The position numbers and the translations under genes were made by a program. Below, piece by piece: positions 49,614 through 58,981 of a DNA stretch of 64,000 bases. The DNA lies in contig CALHBF010000013.1 of NCBI GenBank assembly GCA_937931205.1, positions 124,001 to 188,000 on the forward strand. Reading direction: 5' to 3'. The notes beneath the pieces are model-generated. The model ran no database searches. It had not been told where the DNA came from and saw nothing but the letters and a program-made list of their open reading frames with translations. The DNA comes from an uncultured Bacteriovoracaceae bacterium (GTDB lineage Bacteria > Bdellovibrionota > Bacteriovoracia > Bacteriovoracales > Bacteriovoracaceae). Every line of letters begins with the position of its first letter. Position 1 is the first letter of the stretch.

Positions 49614-50858
49614 TTAATGTTGATAAACAGGGAACTGTTTACAAAGTTTGTGTACTTCAATTTTTACAGCCGAATGAACCGACTCGTCACTAGGATTTTT
49701 TAAAGTTTGTAAAATTAGTTCAGAAATTTTTTGAATTTCTTTTTCTTTAAATCCTCTTGTTGTGATTGCTGGTGTTCCTAAACGAATTCCACTTGTCACA
49801 AAAGGAGAGCGTTTATCATTAGGAACCATGTTTTTGTTACAAGTAATATCTACCTTTTCAAGTAAAGCACCGGCCTCTTTACCGCTCATATTTACTGAAT
49901 CAGTTTTAACTAAGATCAAATGGTTATCTGTTCCGTTTGATACGAGTTCAATACCATTATCCATAAGTGTTTTGGCCATCACTTGGGCGTTGATGATTAC
50001 TTGTTGTTGATAAGTTTTAAAATCACTCGATAAAGCTTCTTTAAATGCCACTGCTTTTGCAGCAATAACGTGTTCAAGAGGTCCACCTTGAATTCCAGGG
50101 AAAATCTGTGAATTCAATTTCTTGCCCCATTCCTCGTTATTAGTAAGGATAAGGCCACCGCGAGGTCCGCGAAGAGTTTTATGAGTTGTTGAAGTGATAA
50201 TATCGGCGATTCCAACCGGACTAGGGTGAAGGCCTGCGGCCACTAAACCAGCAATATGGGCCATATCAACCATGAAAACAGCATCAATAGATTTAGCAAT
50301 TTGGGCCATTGCTTGGAAGTCAATTGTTCTTGGGTAAGCCGATGCTCCTGCGATAATGAGTCTTGGACGCTCTTTTTTAGCGATGTCTTCAAGGGCGTTG
50401 TAATCAATGGTTTCTGTTTTTGTATCTAAACCGTAGTGAGTGGCCTGAAAAAGCTTACCAGAGAAGTTTACAGGGGAACCATGGGTTAAGTGTCCACCTT
50501 GAGCAAGATCCATTCCTAAGAACTTTTCACCCGGTTTAAGGACTGCCATATAAACGGCCATATTGGCCTGAGAACCTGAGTGAGGTTGAACGTTGGCATA
50601 TTCAGCACCAAAGATCTTTTTTACTCTTTCAATGGCAAGTGTTTCGATTTCATCAACAAATTCACAGCCATTGTAATATCTTTTCTGTGGGTAACCTTCT
50701 GCATACTTATTAGTTAAGCAAGAACCTTGGGCTTCCATCACAGCACGAGAACAATAGTTTTCAGAAGCAATGAGTTCTAGCCCCATTTCCTGACGGTTTT
50801 CTTCTTTATTAATGAGATTAAAGACTTCTGGATCAATATTACTGAGTTTTGAATTCAT
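49614..50858 (-). CDS. glyA: Serine hydroxymethyltransferase
   Basis: 414 residues, usual length. Interconverts serine and glycine with tetrahydrofolate. Signatures: [47 protein letters not shown] and [13 protein letters not shown] (the PLP lysine follows the double Thr-His). It lies 9 bases from the lipoprotein gene downstream. Confidence 0.97.
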   Translation of the reverse strand: MNSKLSNIDPEVFNLINKEENRQEMGLELIASENYCSRAVMEAQGSCLTNKYAEGYPQKRYYNGCEFVDEIETLAIERVKKIFGAEYANVQPHSGSQANMAVYMAVLKPGEKFLGMDLAQGGHLTHGSPVNFSGKLFQATHYGLDTKTETIDYNALEDIAKKERPRLIIAGASAYPRTIDFQAMAQIAKSIDAVFMVDMAHIAGLVAAGLHPSPVGIADIITSTTHKTLRGPRGGLILTNNEEWGKKLNSQIFPGIQGGPLEHVIAAKAVAFKEALSSDFKTYQQQVIINAQVMAKTLMDNGIELVSNGTDNHLILVKTDSVNMSGKEAGALLEKVDITCNKNMVPNDKRSPFVTSGIRLGTPAITTRGFKEKEIQKISELILQTLKNPSDESVHSAVKIEVHKLCKQFPVYQH

Positions 50859-51025
50859 TTTTCCTCCGAAAATACCTCTTCATTCTAGGTCTAATGGCAA
50901 GACTAGGCCAGTGTCTAGTTTTTAGACACCTTGTTAAATATTCAGCTTCCGTTTTTTCTTTCACATCGCCTTTGAAGTTCCTAGTAGAATTCTCGACAGA
51001 TCAGTCATTCAAGAGGGGAGTTTGT

Positions 51026-51301
51026 ATGCTTAGATTTGTTTTTGCTGTTTGTGCACTTGTGTTTTTTAGCCAGAATTCATTCGCCAAAAGCTGTGATTCA
51101 GAAGCTATTGCCCGAGCACTACAGGAGCATCAACAGTCAGGATTAGCAGACCCTTATATTCTGACCCACTACCAAGTGATGGGAAGAAGTGTTGAAAATA
51201 ATTCGCTATTCACAGTTGTTCGTATGATTGATTCAAATCATGCCACTTTTTATACCATCGAACAAAATCCAGCTAACTGTAAAATTAGAAGAGTTCATTA
51301 A
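51026..51301 (+). CDS. Small secreted protein
   Basis: 91 residues from ATG 51026, chosen for GAGGGGAG upstream and because a clean signal peptide (ending SFA) begins there; the longer open frame to 50849 runs over the glyA promoter. The mature part has two cysteines (KSCDSEAIAR and PANCKIRR) and mixed alpha/beta character. Family not recognised. It precedes another small secreted protein by 17 bases. Confidence 0.72.
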   Translation: MLRFVFAVCALVFFSQNSFAKSCDSEAIARALQEHQQSGLADPYILTHYQVMGRSVENNSLFTVVRMIDSNHATFYTIEQNPANCKIRRVH

Positions 51302-51318
51302 TATTTTAAGGAGTTTCT

Positions 51319-51717
51319 ATGAAAAAAACGATGATGATTGTATTCGCTCTTATGATGACTACTTTGAGTCTTTCTGCTGTGGCAAGAGACTACCGTGATT
51401 CTCGTGATGACAGAACGATCGTTCGTATTTCTGTTGGACAGGATCGTAATCAAGATACTCATAGAAGAATTCAGCGCCTTGAAGAAGCTGTAAGAGATCT
51501 TCAAAATATGGTTTATGATTTACAAGACGATAGACGTGACAGTGTTCTCACTGAATATGTTTGTGCTTTAAAAACAAATTTTCAGGGAACATTTATTGGT
51601 AAGGGATCTACAAAGATTGAAGCTCAGGCCAATGCAGTTAATGCATGTAAGAGATCTGGAGCTGCTTTTTGTGAATCAACTCAACAGCAATGTGAACAAA
51701 CAGAAATACGTCGATAA
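51319..51717 (+). CDS. Secreted protein with coiled-coil and DUF4189-like end
   Basis: 132 residues with a signal peptide ending AVA. An Arg/Asp-rich segment (RDYRDSRDDRT) leads to a short coiled coil (RRIQRLEEAVRDLQNMVYDL), then a C-terminal domain with four cysteines: EYVCALKTNFQGTFIGKG, AVNACKRSGAAFCEST, QQQCE. The pattern of C, AxxAC, FC, C is like DUF4189-type modules. Probably periplasmic. A bidirectional terminator shared with fabF follows. Confidence 0.75.
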   Translation: MKKTMMIVFALMMTTLSLSAVARDYRDSRDDRTIVRISVGQDRNQDTHRRIQRLEEAVRDLQNMVYDLQDDRRDSVLTEYVCALKTNFQGTFIGKGSTKIEAQANAVNACKRSGAAFCESTQQQCEQTEIRR

Positions 51718-51750
51718 AAAAAAGCCCCTCCGAAGAGGGGCTTTTTTTTT
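51716..51750. terminator. Bidirectional rho-independent terminator
   Basis: AGCCCCTC / GAGGGGCT with tetraloop CGAA, eight A before and nine T after. It ends both the secreted-protein operon and fabF. Confidence 0.95.
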
Positions 51751-52990
51751 AAGCTTTTTTGAAAATCGTAGAAGAGTTTGTTCCACCGAAACCAAATGAG
51801 TTGTTAAGAGCATATTGAATATCTCTTTTCACTGATTGGTTTGGAGTAACGAAAAGATCACATTCTGGATCTTGATTATCAACGTTGATCGTTGGAGGAA
51901 TCATGCCAGTTTCAAGCGCTTTAATACACATGATACTTTCTAATCCACCAGCAGCACCAAGAAGGTGACCAGTCATTGATTTCGTTGAACTCAGAGTAAG
52001 ATTTTTTGCATGATCGCCAAAAGCTTTTTTAATCGCTTGGATTTCTGCAATGTCACCTAGTGGTGTCGAAGTTCCGTGAGTATTGATGTAACCCACTTCT
52101 TCTTTTCTGATACCTGATAGTTCAAGGGCCTGACTGATACAAATATTGGCACCAGCGCCTTCAGGATGTGGAGCAGTGATGTGATTAGCATCTGAACTTG
52201 CACCGAAGCCTACGATTTCAGCAATAATTTTTGCTCCACGAGCTACTGCTTTGTCATAGTTCTCTAAAATAAGAATTCCGGCACCTTCACCCATCACAAA
52301 ACCATCACGTTCTGTATCATAAGGACGGCTTGCACGAGCTGGCTCATCAACTCTCTTAGAAAGAGCTTTCATTGAAGCAAATCCAGCAATGGTATAAGGA
52401 GTAATAACGGCTTCTGTTCCACCTGTAACCATGGCGTCTTGGCGACCCATCATGATCTCAGTAGCAGCTAAACCGATCGCATGAGCACTTGAAGCACAAG
52501 CTGAGGCTACAGCAAAGTTGATTCCCATAAATCCCCATTTGATCGAAACAAGACCTTCGGCCATGTTAGGAATCACAGATGGGATGAAGAAAGGAGATAC
52601 ACGACGTGCACCTTTCTCAAGGAATGTTTTATGGTGCATTTCAATATGAGGGAAACCACCAAGTCCTGTTCCAAAAATCACACCGATTTTTGCAGGATTA
52701 TATTTTGCTTCAAGAAGACCTGATTGAGTCAAGGCTTCTTGAGTAGAGTGAAGTGCAAATTGATTGAAGCGATCAAAGCGATCTTGATCTTTTAGATCCA
52801 TAAGATCTGGCGATAGAGAAAAGTTTTTAACTTCTCCACCGAAGTTTACTGGCCAGTTTTCTGTGTTCTGGTTTTCAAGAGTTGAAATTCCTGGTTTTCC
52901 TGCAATAGCATTGGCCCAGATTTCATTTAAGTTATGTCCTAGACCACAAATGGCACCAAGACCTGTAACTGCAACGCGATTTAATTTCAT
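51749..52990 (-). CDS. fabF: 3-oxoacyl-ACP synthase II FabF
   Basis: 413 residues from ATG 52990 (GGA seven bases upstream); the longer open frame to 53035 would run through the acpP terminator. Condensing enzyme of fatty-acid elongation. Catalytic Cys about 165 in ASACASSAH, His in NTHGTSTPLGD, His in KSMTGHLLGAAGG, and Lys of that last motif. The C-terminal NNSFGFGGTNSS closes the active site. Last gene of the fab cluster, behind an attenuating terminator. Confidence 0.96.
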   Translation of the reverse strand: MKLNRVAVTGLGAICGLGHNLNEIWANAIAGKPGISTLENQNTENWPVNFGGEVKNFSLSPDLMDLKDQDRFDRFNQFALHSTQEALTQSGLLEAKYNPAKIGVIFGTGLGGFPHIEMHHKTFLEKGARRVSPFFIPSVIPNMAEGLVSIKWGFMGINFAVASACASSAHAIGLAATEIMMGRQDAMVTGGTEAVITPYTIAGFASMKALSKRVDEPARASRPYDTERDGFVMGEGAGILILENYDKAVARGAKIIAEIVGFGASSDANHITAPHPEGAGANICISQALELSGIRKEEVGYINTHGTSTPLGDIAEIQAIKKAFGDHAKNLTLSSTKSMTGHLLGAAGGLESIMCIKALETGMIPPTINVDNQDPECDLFVTPNQSVKRDIQYALNNSFGFGGTNSSTIFKKA

Positions 52991-53004
52991 ATGACTATCC
53001 AAAG

Positions 53005-53029
53005 AAAAAAAGGCCTCCGTGGGGAGGCC
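53005..53029 (-). terminator. Terminator between acpP and fabF
   Basis: Minus strand GGCCTCC / GGAGGCC stem with a four-base loop followed by about eight T (plus-strand A-tract 53005-53011). It lies 12 bases after the acpP stop and before fabF, so it should lower fabF relative to acpP. Confidence 0.85.
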
Positions 53030-53041
53030 CTTCATTTATGA

Positions 53042-53275
53042 TTAGTGAGATTTTGCTTTAAGGTAGTTTACAACATCACCAACAGATTTAAGATTCTCAG
53101 TTTCATCTTCTGGAATCTCAACGCCGAACTCATCTTCCATTTTCATCATAAGTTCAACCATGTCTAGTGAATCAAGGTTAAGATCGTCTACGAAGCTTGT
53201 GTTTAGGTTAATGTTAGCTGCATCCATTTTAGTAGCTTCAGAAACAAGCTTTACAACTTTCTCTTGTAGTTCCAT
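53042..53275 (-). CDS. acpP: Acyl carrier protein
   Basis: 77 residues, acidic, four-helix. The phosphopantetheine serine is Ser36 in NLDSLDMVEL. Carries growing acyl chains for the Fab enzymes and is the octanoyl donor for LipB. It follows fabG by 37 bases with an AGGAGG-like binding site, and has its own terminator after it. Confidence 0.97.
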   Translation of the reverse strand: MELQEKVVKLVSEATKMDAANINLNTSFVDDLNLDSLDMVELMMKMEDEFGVEIPEDETENLKSVGDVVNYLKAKSH

Positions 53276-53312
53276 TTAATTATCCTCCAAATTTGAGATG
53301 GGTCTTAAGTTA

Positions 53313-54071
53313 TTAGATATACAGTCCGCCGTCAATTTTAATCACTTCACCAGTGATGTAACTTGATGCATTACTAAGTAAAAAACAAGTTAGATCCGCT
53401 ACTTCCGAGGGCTCTGCCATACGGGCAAGCGGGATCGATTTAGCATATTCTTCTTTCACTTTATCGCTCAGGGTTTCAGTCATGTCAGTTTTGATGAATC
53501 CTGGACAAATAACGTTTGAGCGAACATTTCTTGAAGCAAGTTCTTTAGCTACTGATTTTGAGAAACCAATAAGACCTGCTTTAGAGGCTGCATAAGCGGC
53601 CTGAGAAACGTTCCCCATAAGTCCTACAACAGAACTCATATTAACGATTGAAACATTTTCCGCTTTAAGGAAGTTGCGAGAAAGGGCCTGAGTAAGCATC
53701 ATTGCACCTTTTAGGTTGGTATCAATGATTGAGCTGATTTCATCAGGTTTAAGACGAAGAAGAAGAGTATCTTTTGAAATACCAGCGTTGTTCACCAGAC
53801 CTGAAATAGGAGCTACATTTTTAGTAAACTCATCAATAGCAGTCGTCATAGCAGCGTAGTCAGTAATATCAAATTTAAGGGGAGTTGCTTTCCCGCCCTT
53901 GGCTTCTAATTCTTCTTTAAGAGCAATTGCTTTAGAGTCATCCCCACGGTAGTTGAAAACTACGTGAGCGCCTTGAGCAGATAGAGCGAGAGCAATTTCT
54001 TTACCGATTCCACGAGCGGCACCAGTAACAAGAACTACTTTATTTTTTAGATCAAAAAATTGTGCTTTCAT
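53313..54071 (-). CDS. fabG: 3-oxoacyl-ACP reductase FabG
   Basis: 252 residues, short-chain dehydrogenase fold: VTGAARGIGKEIA (NADPH loop), NNAGIS, the Ser-Tyr-Lys triad in MSSVVG and YAASKAG. ARMAEPSEVADLTCFLLS and ITGEVIKIDGG are FabG wording. It overlaps fabD by four bases. Confidence 0.95.
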   Translation of the reverse strand: MKAQFFDLKNKVVLVTGAARGIGKEIALALSAQGAHVVFNYRGDDSKAIALKEELEAKGGKATPLKFDITDYAAMTTAIDEFTKNVAPISGLVNNAGISKDTLLLRLKPDEISSIIDTNLKGAMMLTQALSRNFLKAENVSIVNMSSVVGLMGNVSQAAYAASKAGLIGFSKSVAKELASRNVRSNVICPGFIKTDMTETLSDKVKEEYAKSIPLARMAEPSEVADLTCFLLSNASSYITGEVIKIDGGLYI

Positions 54072-54997
54072 AGAGCTTCAACCTCACTAAGGCCTGTTTC
54101 AGTATCAAGACTGATTACTTTAATATTTGGATTAATCTTTTTAATTAATCCGCTTAAAACTTTTCCAGGGCCACATTCAATTACTACTGCATCATCTTGT
54201 AAAGTCTGAATAGATTGGGTCCAAAGAACGCTTCCGCAGACTTGTTTTAAAAGATTCTTAATAATCACATCAATTTCAGTACCTGCAGCGTATTCTTTAG
54301 CATCAATATTGGCGATGTATGAAAATTTTGGAGTCGAGAATTTTAATTCTCTCAATACATTTTCTAGTTTTTCTTCAGCAGGCTTCATAAGAGAGCAGTG
54401 AAAAGGGGCCGAAACTTGAAGTTCAATGGCCTTTACTTTTCCACCCGAAATCTCTTCCATATGAGCAAGAGCACGCTCGCAAGCTGCACGGTCACCTGAA
54501 ATCACTACCTGATTAGGTTCGTTGAAATTGGCAGGTTGAACAGACTCGTCTGTATTTGAAGCTAGTTTGCATGCTTTGATGATTGTTTCTTGTTCTTGCT
54601 TTAAAATGGCATACATTGTGCCTTTTCCGGCAGGAACAGCTTCTTGCATGAATTTCCCTCTGAAGTGAACTGCGCGAACAGCATCTTCAAAAGAGAGAAC
54701 CCCAGCACTTGCTAGAGCTGCATATTCACCAACTGAGTGTCCAAGCACTTTATCAACGCTGATACCTTTCTTTGAAAGGACGCCCTGAAGTTTATCCCAA
54801 AGCATAAGTGAGTGAGCAACAATCGCTGGTTGTGTGTTTTCTGTAAGTTTTAGAGTGTCGGCAGGACCTTCAAGCATGATGTTTTTGAGATCAAAGCCGC
54901 AAGCCTTGTTTGCACGGTCAAAAAAATTCCCATCGAAATTTTTCCCCATGCCGACGTACTGAGTCCCTTGTCCAGGGAAGACAACTGTAACTTTCAT
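54068..54997 (-). CDS. fabD: Malonyl-CoA:ACP transacylase FabD
   Basis: 309 residues. FPGQGTQYVGMG opens the protein; the nucleophile Ser88 is in GHSVGEYAAL, and the catalytic His in SAPFHCSLM. Loads malonyl groups on ACP. Between fabH (13 bases) and fabG (overlap). Confidence 0.95.
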   Translation of the reverse strand: MKVTVVFPGQGTQYVGMGKNFDGNFFDRANKACGFDLKNIMLEGPADTLKLTENTQPAIVAHSLMLWDKLQGVLSKKGISVDKVLGHSVGEYAALASAGVLSFEDAVRAVHFRGKFMQEAVPAGKGTMYAILKQEQETIIKACKLASNTDESVQPANFNEPNQVVISGDRAACERALAHMEEISGGKVKAIELQVSAPFHCSLMKPAEEKLENVLRELKFSTPKFSYIANIDAKEYAAGTEIDVIIKNLLKQVCGSVLWTQSIQTLQDDAVVIECGPGKVLSGLIKKINPNIKVISLDTETGLSEVEAL

Positions 54998-55010
54998 AAA
55001 AAAATGTCTC

Positions 55011-56012
55011 CTAGTATTTAAGGAAAATAGCTCCAGAGGTTAATCCAGCTCCGAAAGCTGCAATTAGGACATTATCCCCGCGCTTAATACGGCCATCACG
55101 AATAGCTTCATCAAGAGCAATAGGAACTGTTGCACTAGATGTGTTGGCGTACTTGTCTACGTTGATAACAACTTTTTCAAGAGGGAAGTTGAAACGATTT
55201 CCAACGGCCTCGATGATTCTGAGGTTCGCTTGATGTGGAATGAACCAATCAACATCACTCATTGTTTTTTCAGATTCAGCAACAACCTTCTCACTGAGAG
55301 AGGCCATTGTTTTAACTGCTGATTTGAAAACTTCCTGACCGTTCATTGAAACCCATTGTTCATTGTTGGCCAGAACTTCTGCTGTTACTTTTTTAGCAGC
55401 TCCACCGGCAGCAAGGAAAAGGTGATCTTTCTTTGTTGAATCTGCACTTAGTGTTGTTGTGTAAATACGAGAATCTTCATTCTCAGCTGCACGACCTAGG
55501 ATAACTGCACCAGCACCGTCACCAAAGAGGATACAAGTGTTACGGTCATCCCAGTTGTTGAAAGATGAAGTCATCTCTGAACCAACAACAAGAATGTTTT
55601 TGTACATACCAGTTTTGATCATTGCATCTGCCATAGGCACAGCGTATGTCCAACCAGTACAAGCAGCATTGATGTCAATCGCTCCACACATATTTGTGAT
55701 CCCCAGCTTTTGCTGAAGAACGCAAGCTGTATTCGGGAAGAACATATCAGGGAGAGTTGTTGAGAAAATAATGAAATCGATATCGTTTGGTGTGAGGTTT
55801 GCTGCCTCAAGGGCTTTTACTGCTGCACGAGCGGCCATTCCAGATGGAGTTTCGTCTTTTGCAGGATCACCGATTCTTCTTGTGTGAATACCAGTGCGCT
55901 CTACGATCCACTGATGGTTCGTGTCTACACGTTTGGCGATATCGTCGTTTGTTAGGATTTTTTCTGGAAGGTAACTTCCGGTACCAAGGATTTTTGTATT
56001 GAAGACTTTCAT
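55011..56012 (-). CDS. fabH: 3-oxoacyl-ACP synthase III FabH
   Basis: 333 residues. Starts fatty-acid synthesis from acetyl- or branched acyl-CoA and malonyl-ACP. Cys118 in NAACTGW, His in FIPHQANLRI and Asn in KYANTSSATVP form the triad. First gene after the rpmF terminator. plsX, which usually sits between rpmF and fabH, is absent here. Confidence 0.96.
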   Translation of the reverse strand: MKVFNTKILGTGSYLPEKILTNDDIAKRVDTNHQWIVERTGIHTRRIGDPAKDETPSGMAARAAVKALEAANLTPNDIDFIIFSTTLPDMFFPNTACVLQQKLGITNMCGAIDINAACTGWTYAVPMADAMIKTGMYKNILVVGSEMTSSFNNWDDRNTCILFGDGAGAVILGRAAENEDSRIYTTTLSADSTKKDHLFLAAGGAAKKVTAEVLANNEQWVSMNGQEVFKSAVKTMASLSEKVVAESEKTMSDVDWFIPHQANLRIIEAVGNRFNFPLEKVVINVDKYANTSSATVPIALDEAIRDGRIKRGDNVLIAAFGAGLTSGAIFLKY

Positions 56013-56036
56013 GATTCAGAATTCCTATGCTTTAAA

Positions 56037-56061
56037 ATAAAAAAGCCATCTTTCGATGGCT
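56037..56061 (-). terminator. Terminator between rpmF and fabH
   Basis: AGCCATC / GATGGCT perfect stem with loop of four, followed on the minus strand by six T. Located 25 bases past the rpmF stop, so fabH needs readthrough or its own promoter. Confidence 0.85.
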
Positions 56062-56085
56062 TTTCATTAAAAATTTTAAAGCTTA

Positions 56086-56298
56086 TTATGCTTGAGCAGT
56101 TTCTGCTTCAGCTTTTACCTTAATCTCGATAACTTGTTTCCCTTTATAGTGACCACAAGCAGGGCATACGTGGTGTGGAAGAACTGCGTCTCCACAATTT
56201 GGGCAAGCCTGAGGGAATTTTCTATAAAGTTTATGGTGCTGACCAGCACGTCTTAATCCCTTACGAGAAACGCTGGTTCTTTTCTTAGGTACTGCCAC
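56086..56298 (-). CDS. rpmF: Ribosomal protein bL32
   Basis: 70 residues. MAVPKKRTSVSRKGLRRAGQ is the typical basic N-terminus; the zinc-ribbon cysteines are all present (CPNCG and CPACG), so it is the zinc-binding form. It follows yceD as in most bacteria, where the two are co-transcribed. Confidence 0.97.
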   Translation of the reverse strand: MAVPKKRTSVSRKGLRRAGQHHKLYRKFPQACPNCGDAVLPHHVCPACGHYKGKQVIEIKVKAEAETAQA

Positions 56299-56405
56299 AA
56301 TGCCTCCGTATATCTCTTTCTATCAAAAAAATTAATGGTTAAATTTGAGGTTCTATTTCTAATATAGTTTGTTTCTATTGCCAAGCTTAAAAATACATCG
56401 GTTGC

Positions 56406-56942
56406 TTAGTTTGTCGTATCTTCCCCTAAATCCAGTGGACTATCCGCGTCAAGAACTGGATATTGTTCATAATTTATAAAAAGTTGCTCGTGGATAACTT
56501 CTTTGAATTCGATCTGTCTTTTGGTGTAAAAGTACAAATTCCACGATTCATTATCCACATAGGTTTCATCGGCATCTGTGAAAAGCTCAGTTTCGGCCAG
56601 CTCTTCATCAACAAAACAAATCTGGCTTTCAATTTCGAGATCCATTTTCATGGGTTTTAATGTTCTGATGCACTCAGTGGCGTAGTGAGCGTTCATTTGT
56701 AGTTTAACAAGGAGGTATTCTCCCATTTCAGGTTTCTGTCTTTTAACGACTTCACCTTCGATTGTTAAAGATGTTTCCTTTAAGTATTCCTCAGGCGTTT
56801 TATCTGTGGCATTCTCATTAAGTTCGATGAGAATATCTCTTACCCAGTCAATATCTTGGTCGAAGTTAAACTCGAAAGTATTATTTTGTGGGAGCTTAAC
56901 GAGATTGATCATCGCCCCAATTCTTTGATCTAACTTTTGCAT
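56406..56942 (-). CDS. yceD: YceD/DUF177 family protein
   Basis: 178 residues. The family features are weak but visible: VVKRQKPEMGEYLLVKLQMN, a beta domain with ATECIRTLKPM (usually a 'C-x-R-C' in the family; here only one Cys) and an acidic end (FVDEELAETELF, ADSPLDLGED). The location directly upstream of rpmF is the strongest support. YceD is linked to 23S rRNA metabolism. AGAGGA precedes the ATG at 56942. Confidence 0.82.
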   Translation of the reverse strand: MQKLDQRIGAMINLVKLPQNNTFEFNFDQDIDWVRDILIELNENATDKTPEEYLKETSLTIEGEVVKRQKPEMGEYLLVKLQMNAHYATECIRTLKPMKMDLEIESQICFVDEELAETELFTDADETYVDNESWNLYFYTKRQIEFKEVIHEQLFINYEQYPVLDADSPLDLGEDTTN

Positions 56943-57007
56943 AATTCATCCTCTTAATATTGTTGAGGCATAGATATAAATTTTTTTTGAAGTTCACAAG
57001 GGTTAAA

Positions 57008-57538
57008 ATGGCAAGATGCGAAAAAGTACTGATTGCGGGATTTTCTGGTTCCGGTAAAAGCTCTTTACTATCAATACTAGCGGAAAGTGCTGCAACTGAC
57101 TGGAATTTCTTAGATTTAGATCAGCTTTTATTGGATCAAAATCCTATTTTTTCCAGCATTCAAGAGTTGATTGAGACTTTGGGTTGGGAGAAATTCCGCC
57201 TGCTTGAGCGTCAAGGCATTGAAGCTTTTCTTAAAAGTGAAGGAAAAGGGGTTTTAGCATTGGGAGGCGGGGCCTTTAATCCGCTGTTGTGGCAGCTTTA
57301 TGGAGCACACCCTAAAATTAAATTTTGTCATTTGAGCGCTCCTTTTGAGGTTTGCTGGCAAAGAATCATCAGTGACGTAGATGAACCAAGACCTCTGGCC
57401 CTTAAGGGTAAGGCTTCATTGAAGGAATTGTTTGATACCCGCGCTTTAGTTTACCAACTCATTCCATGGAGAATAGAGAACAATGGTAATCAAACTCTAT
57501 CGATGCTTGCCCATGAGTTTTGGAGTGAGTTAGAATAA
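57008..57538 (+). CDS. aroK: Shikimate-kinase-like protein
   Basis: 176 residues from ATG 57008 (AAGGG five bases upstream). P-loop IAGFSGSGKSS, FLDLDQLL (DxD), LALGGGAF (GGG shikimate loop) and DEPRPL (lid Arg). These match shikimate kinase, which phosphorylates shikimate ahead of AroA and AroC. The usual second-site Arg in the FR-x-x-E region is present (EKFRLLERQG). Slightly atypical, so another small-molecule kinase is possible. Confidence 0.82.
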   Translation: MARCEKVLIAGFSGSGKSSLLSILAESAATDWNFLDLDQLLLDQNPIFSSIQELIETLGWEKFRLLERQGIEAFLKSEGKGVLALGGGAFNPLLWQLYGAHPKIKFCHLSAPFEVCWQRIISDVDEPRPLALKGKASLKELFDTRALVYQLIPWRIENNGNQTLSMLAHEFWSELE

Positions 57539-57568
57539 TTTGTGTCGGATTTTGGTCGGGAGGACCTA

Positions 57569-58981
57569 ATGCAAAATAATCAAGGATCAGATTTATCTGT
57601 TGCACTCGTTGCTGATGATATGGTTTCAGCTAAAGAAATTTCTTTAGCACTCAGAAAACTTAATATCTTCGCTTACCACTATCAAAACTTAGAAGAGTTT
57701 TGGGCCTCTACCCATTTAGCTACTCCTGATCTGGTGATCCTTGATGTAACGAAAATGTCTCAAGGGCAACTGCAGTTCAGTGCACATCCGAAAGTGATTG
57801 CCGGCAAACTTCGTTATGCCTTCTTTGCTAAGGAATCAACGAAGATTCTTCTTAAATCAACTCTTACTCTGAATCCGATGGGGTATCTGCATATTGATAT
57901 GACTTTAGAGAACTCTCTTAAAGGTCTTCTGACTCGTATTGAGGAAGAGAAGAAAAATCAAAATACCATCAATGAATTATCAGATCGTATTGCCCGTCTT
58001 CAGACTAAAAATAAAAGAATGGTTTCTGAGAGATCAGAAGCTGAAGAATTCAGGGCCTATGTTGATCAGGTTCAAAATTTAACTTCAAGTATCCACGATA
58101 CCATGAAGCACACTGACTTTAATAATGCTCTTATCTCTAAACTTGCTGATTGGGTTGATATTAAAGGATTTGGAATTTATGAGCTGGCCCGTGATGGACA
58201 AAGACTTATTAGTCCTGAAGTAAGTGCAAAGAATTACCATCCTATGCCTTCGCTGTTCTTAGGACACAAAGGTCAAAATTCGATTGAAGCTTTTGCTAAA
58301 GAGATGGCCGGCCAAGTGGCCCTAGATCTTTTTGAAGTAGATCCGATTGTGCTGGAAATTAAAGGACAAAAAACAGAAATGTTATTGTACCTCTCTTTTA
58401 CGGCCGAATATCTCATGAACTTCCCTTGGTATATGCTGGAGCAAACGCTGACTTCTCTTTATAAAGAGTCAAAGCTTGCGAATCAGGCACCAAAACTTGC
58501 AGGACAATTTCTTCCGATGTGGGAAGCGTTGGACTACATGGATAAACTCAATCAAGAAGGGCAGTCAAATATTAAGGCCCTGGTTCTCGATTTATCGCCG
58601 CTTCTAAAAGTGGCCAGTGGAAAAGTGACGAATAAGTTTTATTGGTCAACTTTCTATAATGAGTTTTTTATTCAACTCTCTTCTCAGATTTCTGGTTCAA
58701 CAAAACTTTCAGTTCTTGGCCCTTGGGAAATTATCTTCTTTGTCGAAGATAATAGACTTGAGCAAGACTCATTTGCTCTTGGGGCCTATGTGAAAAAGTT
58801 TAGCTACTGGAAATATTTTATGGATCAATCAAGTGTGCTTCCGACCGAGATTTATCCAACTCTAAGACTTTCACCAATGAGCAGTGCTCTTTATTTAAAG
58901 GCCTTTGAAAAGAATCACAAAGAAGCCGAACATATGACTCCTAAGACGAGTCCAAAAGGCCGTGGTCAGTTAACAGTATGA
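57569..58981 (+). CDS. Receiver-like protein with coiled coil and sensor-like domain
   Basis: 470 residues from ATG 57569 (GGGAGGA upstream). Residues about 10-120 look like a degenerate response-regulator receiver: the acidic pair in LVADDMVSA, the phospho-Asp position in LVILDVTKMS, but the later Thr and Lys are not clear. A coiled coil (about 125-165, EEEKKNQNTINELSDRIARL) follows, then a GAF-like or pseudo-catalytic region to the end. No output DNA-binding domain. It overlaps alr by four bases. A signalling or scaffolding protein is inferred. Confidence 0.65.
   Translation: MQNNQGSDLSVALVADDMVSAKEISLALRKLNIFAYHYQNLEEFWASTHLATPDLVILDVTKMSQGQLQFSAHPKVIAGKLRYAFFAKESTKILLKSTLTLNPMGYLHIDMTLENSLKGLLTRIEEEKKNQNTINELSDRIARLQTKNKRMVSERSEAEEFRAYVDQVQNLTSSIHDTMKHTDFNNALISKLADWVDIKGFGIYELARDGQRLISPEVSAKNYHPMPSLFLGHKGQNSIEAFAKEMAGQVALDLFEVDPIVLEIKGQKTEMLLYLSFTAEYLMNFPWYMLEQTLTSLYKESKLANQAPKLAGQFLPMWEALDYMDKLNQEGQSNIKALVLDLSPLLKVASGKVTNKFYWSTFYNEFFIQLSSQISGSTKLSVLGPWEIIFFVEDNRLEQDSFALGAYVKKFSYWKYFMDQSSVLPTEIYPTLRLSPMSSALYLKAFEKNHKEAEHMTPKTSPKGRGQLTV

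Noticed and set aside
50849-51025. Upstream part of the open frame at 50849-51301 as coding
   Set aside because: It overlaps the glyA start, has no ribosome binding site, and a clear signal peptide with strong binding site begins at 51026.
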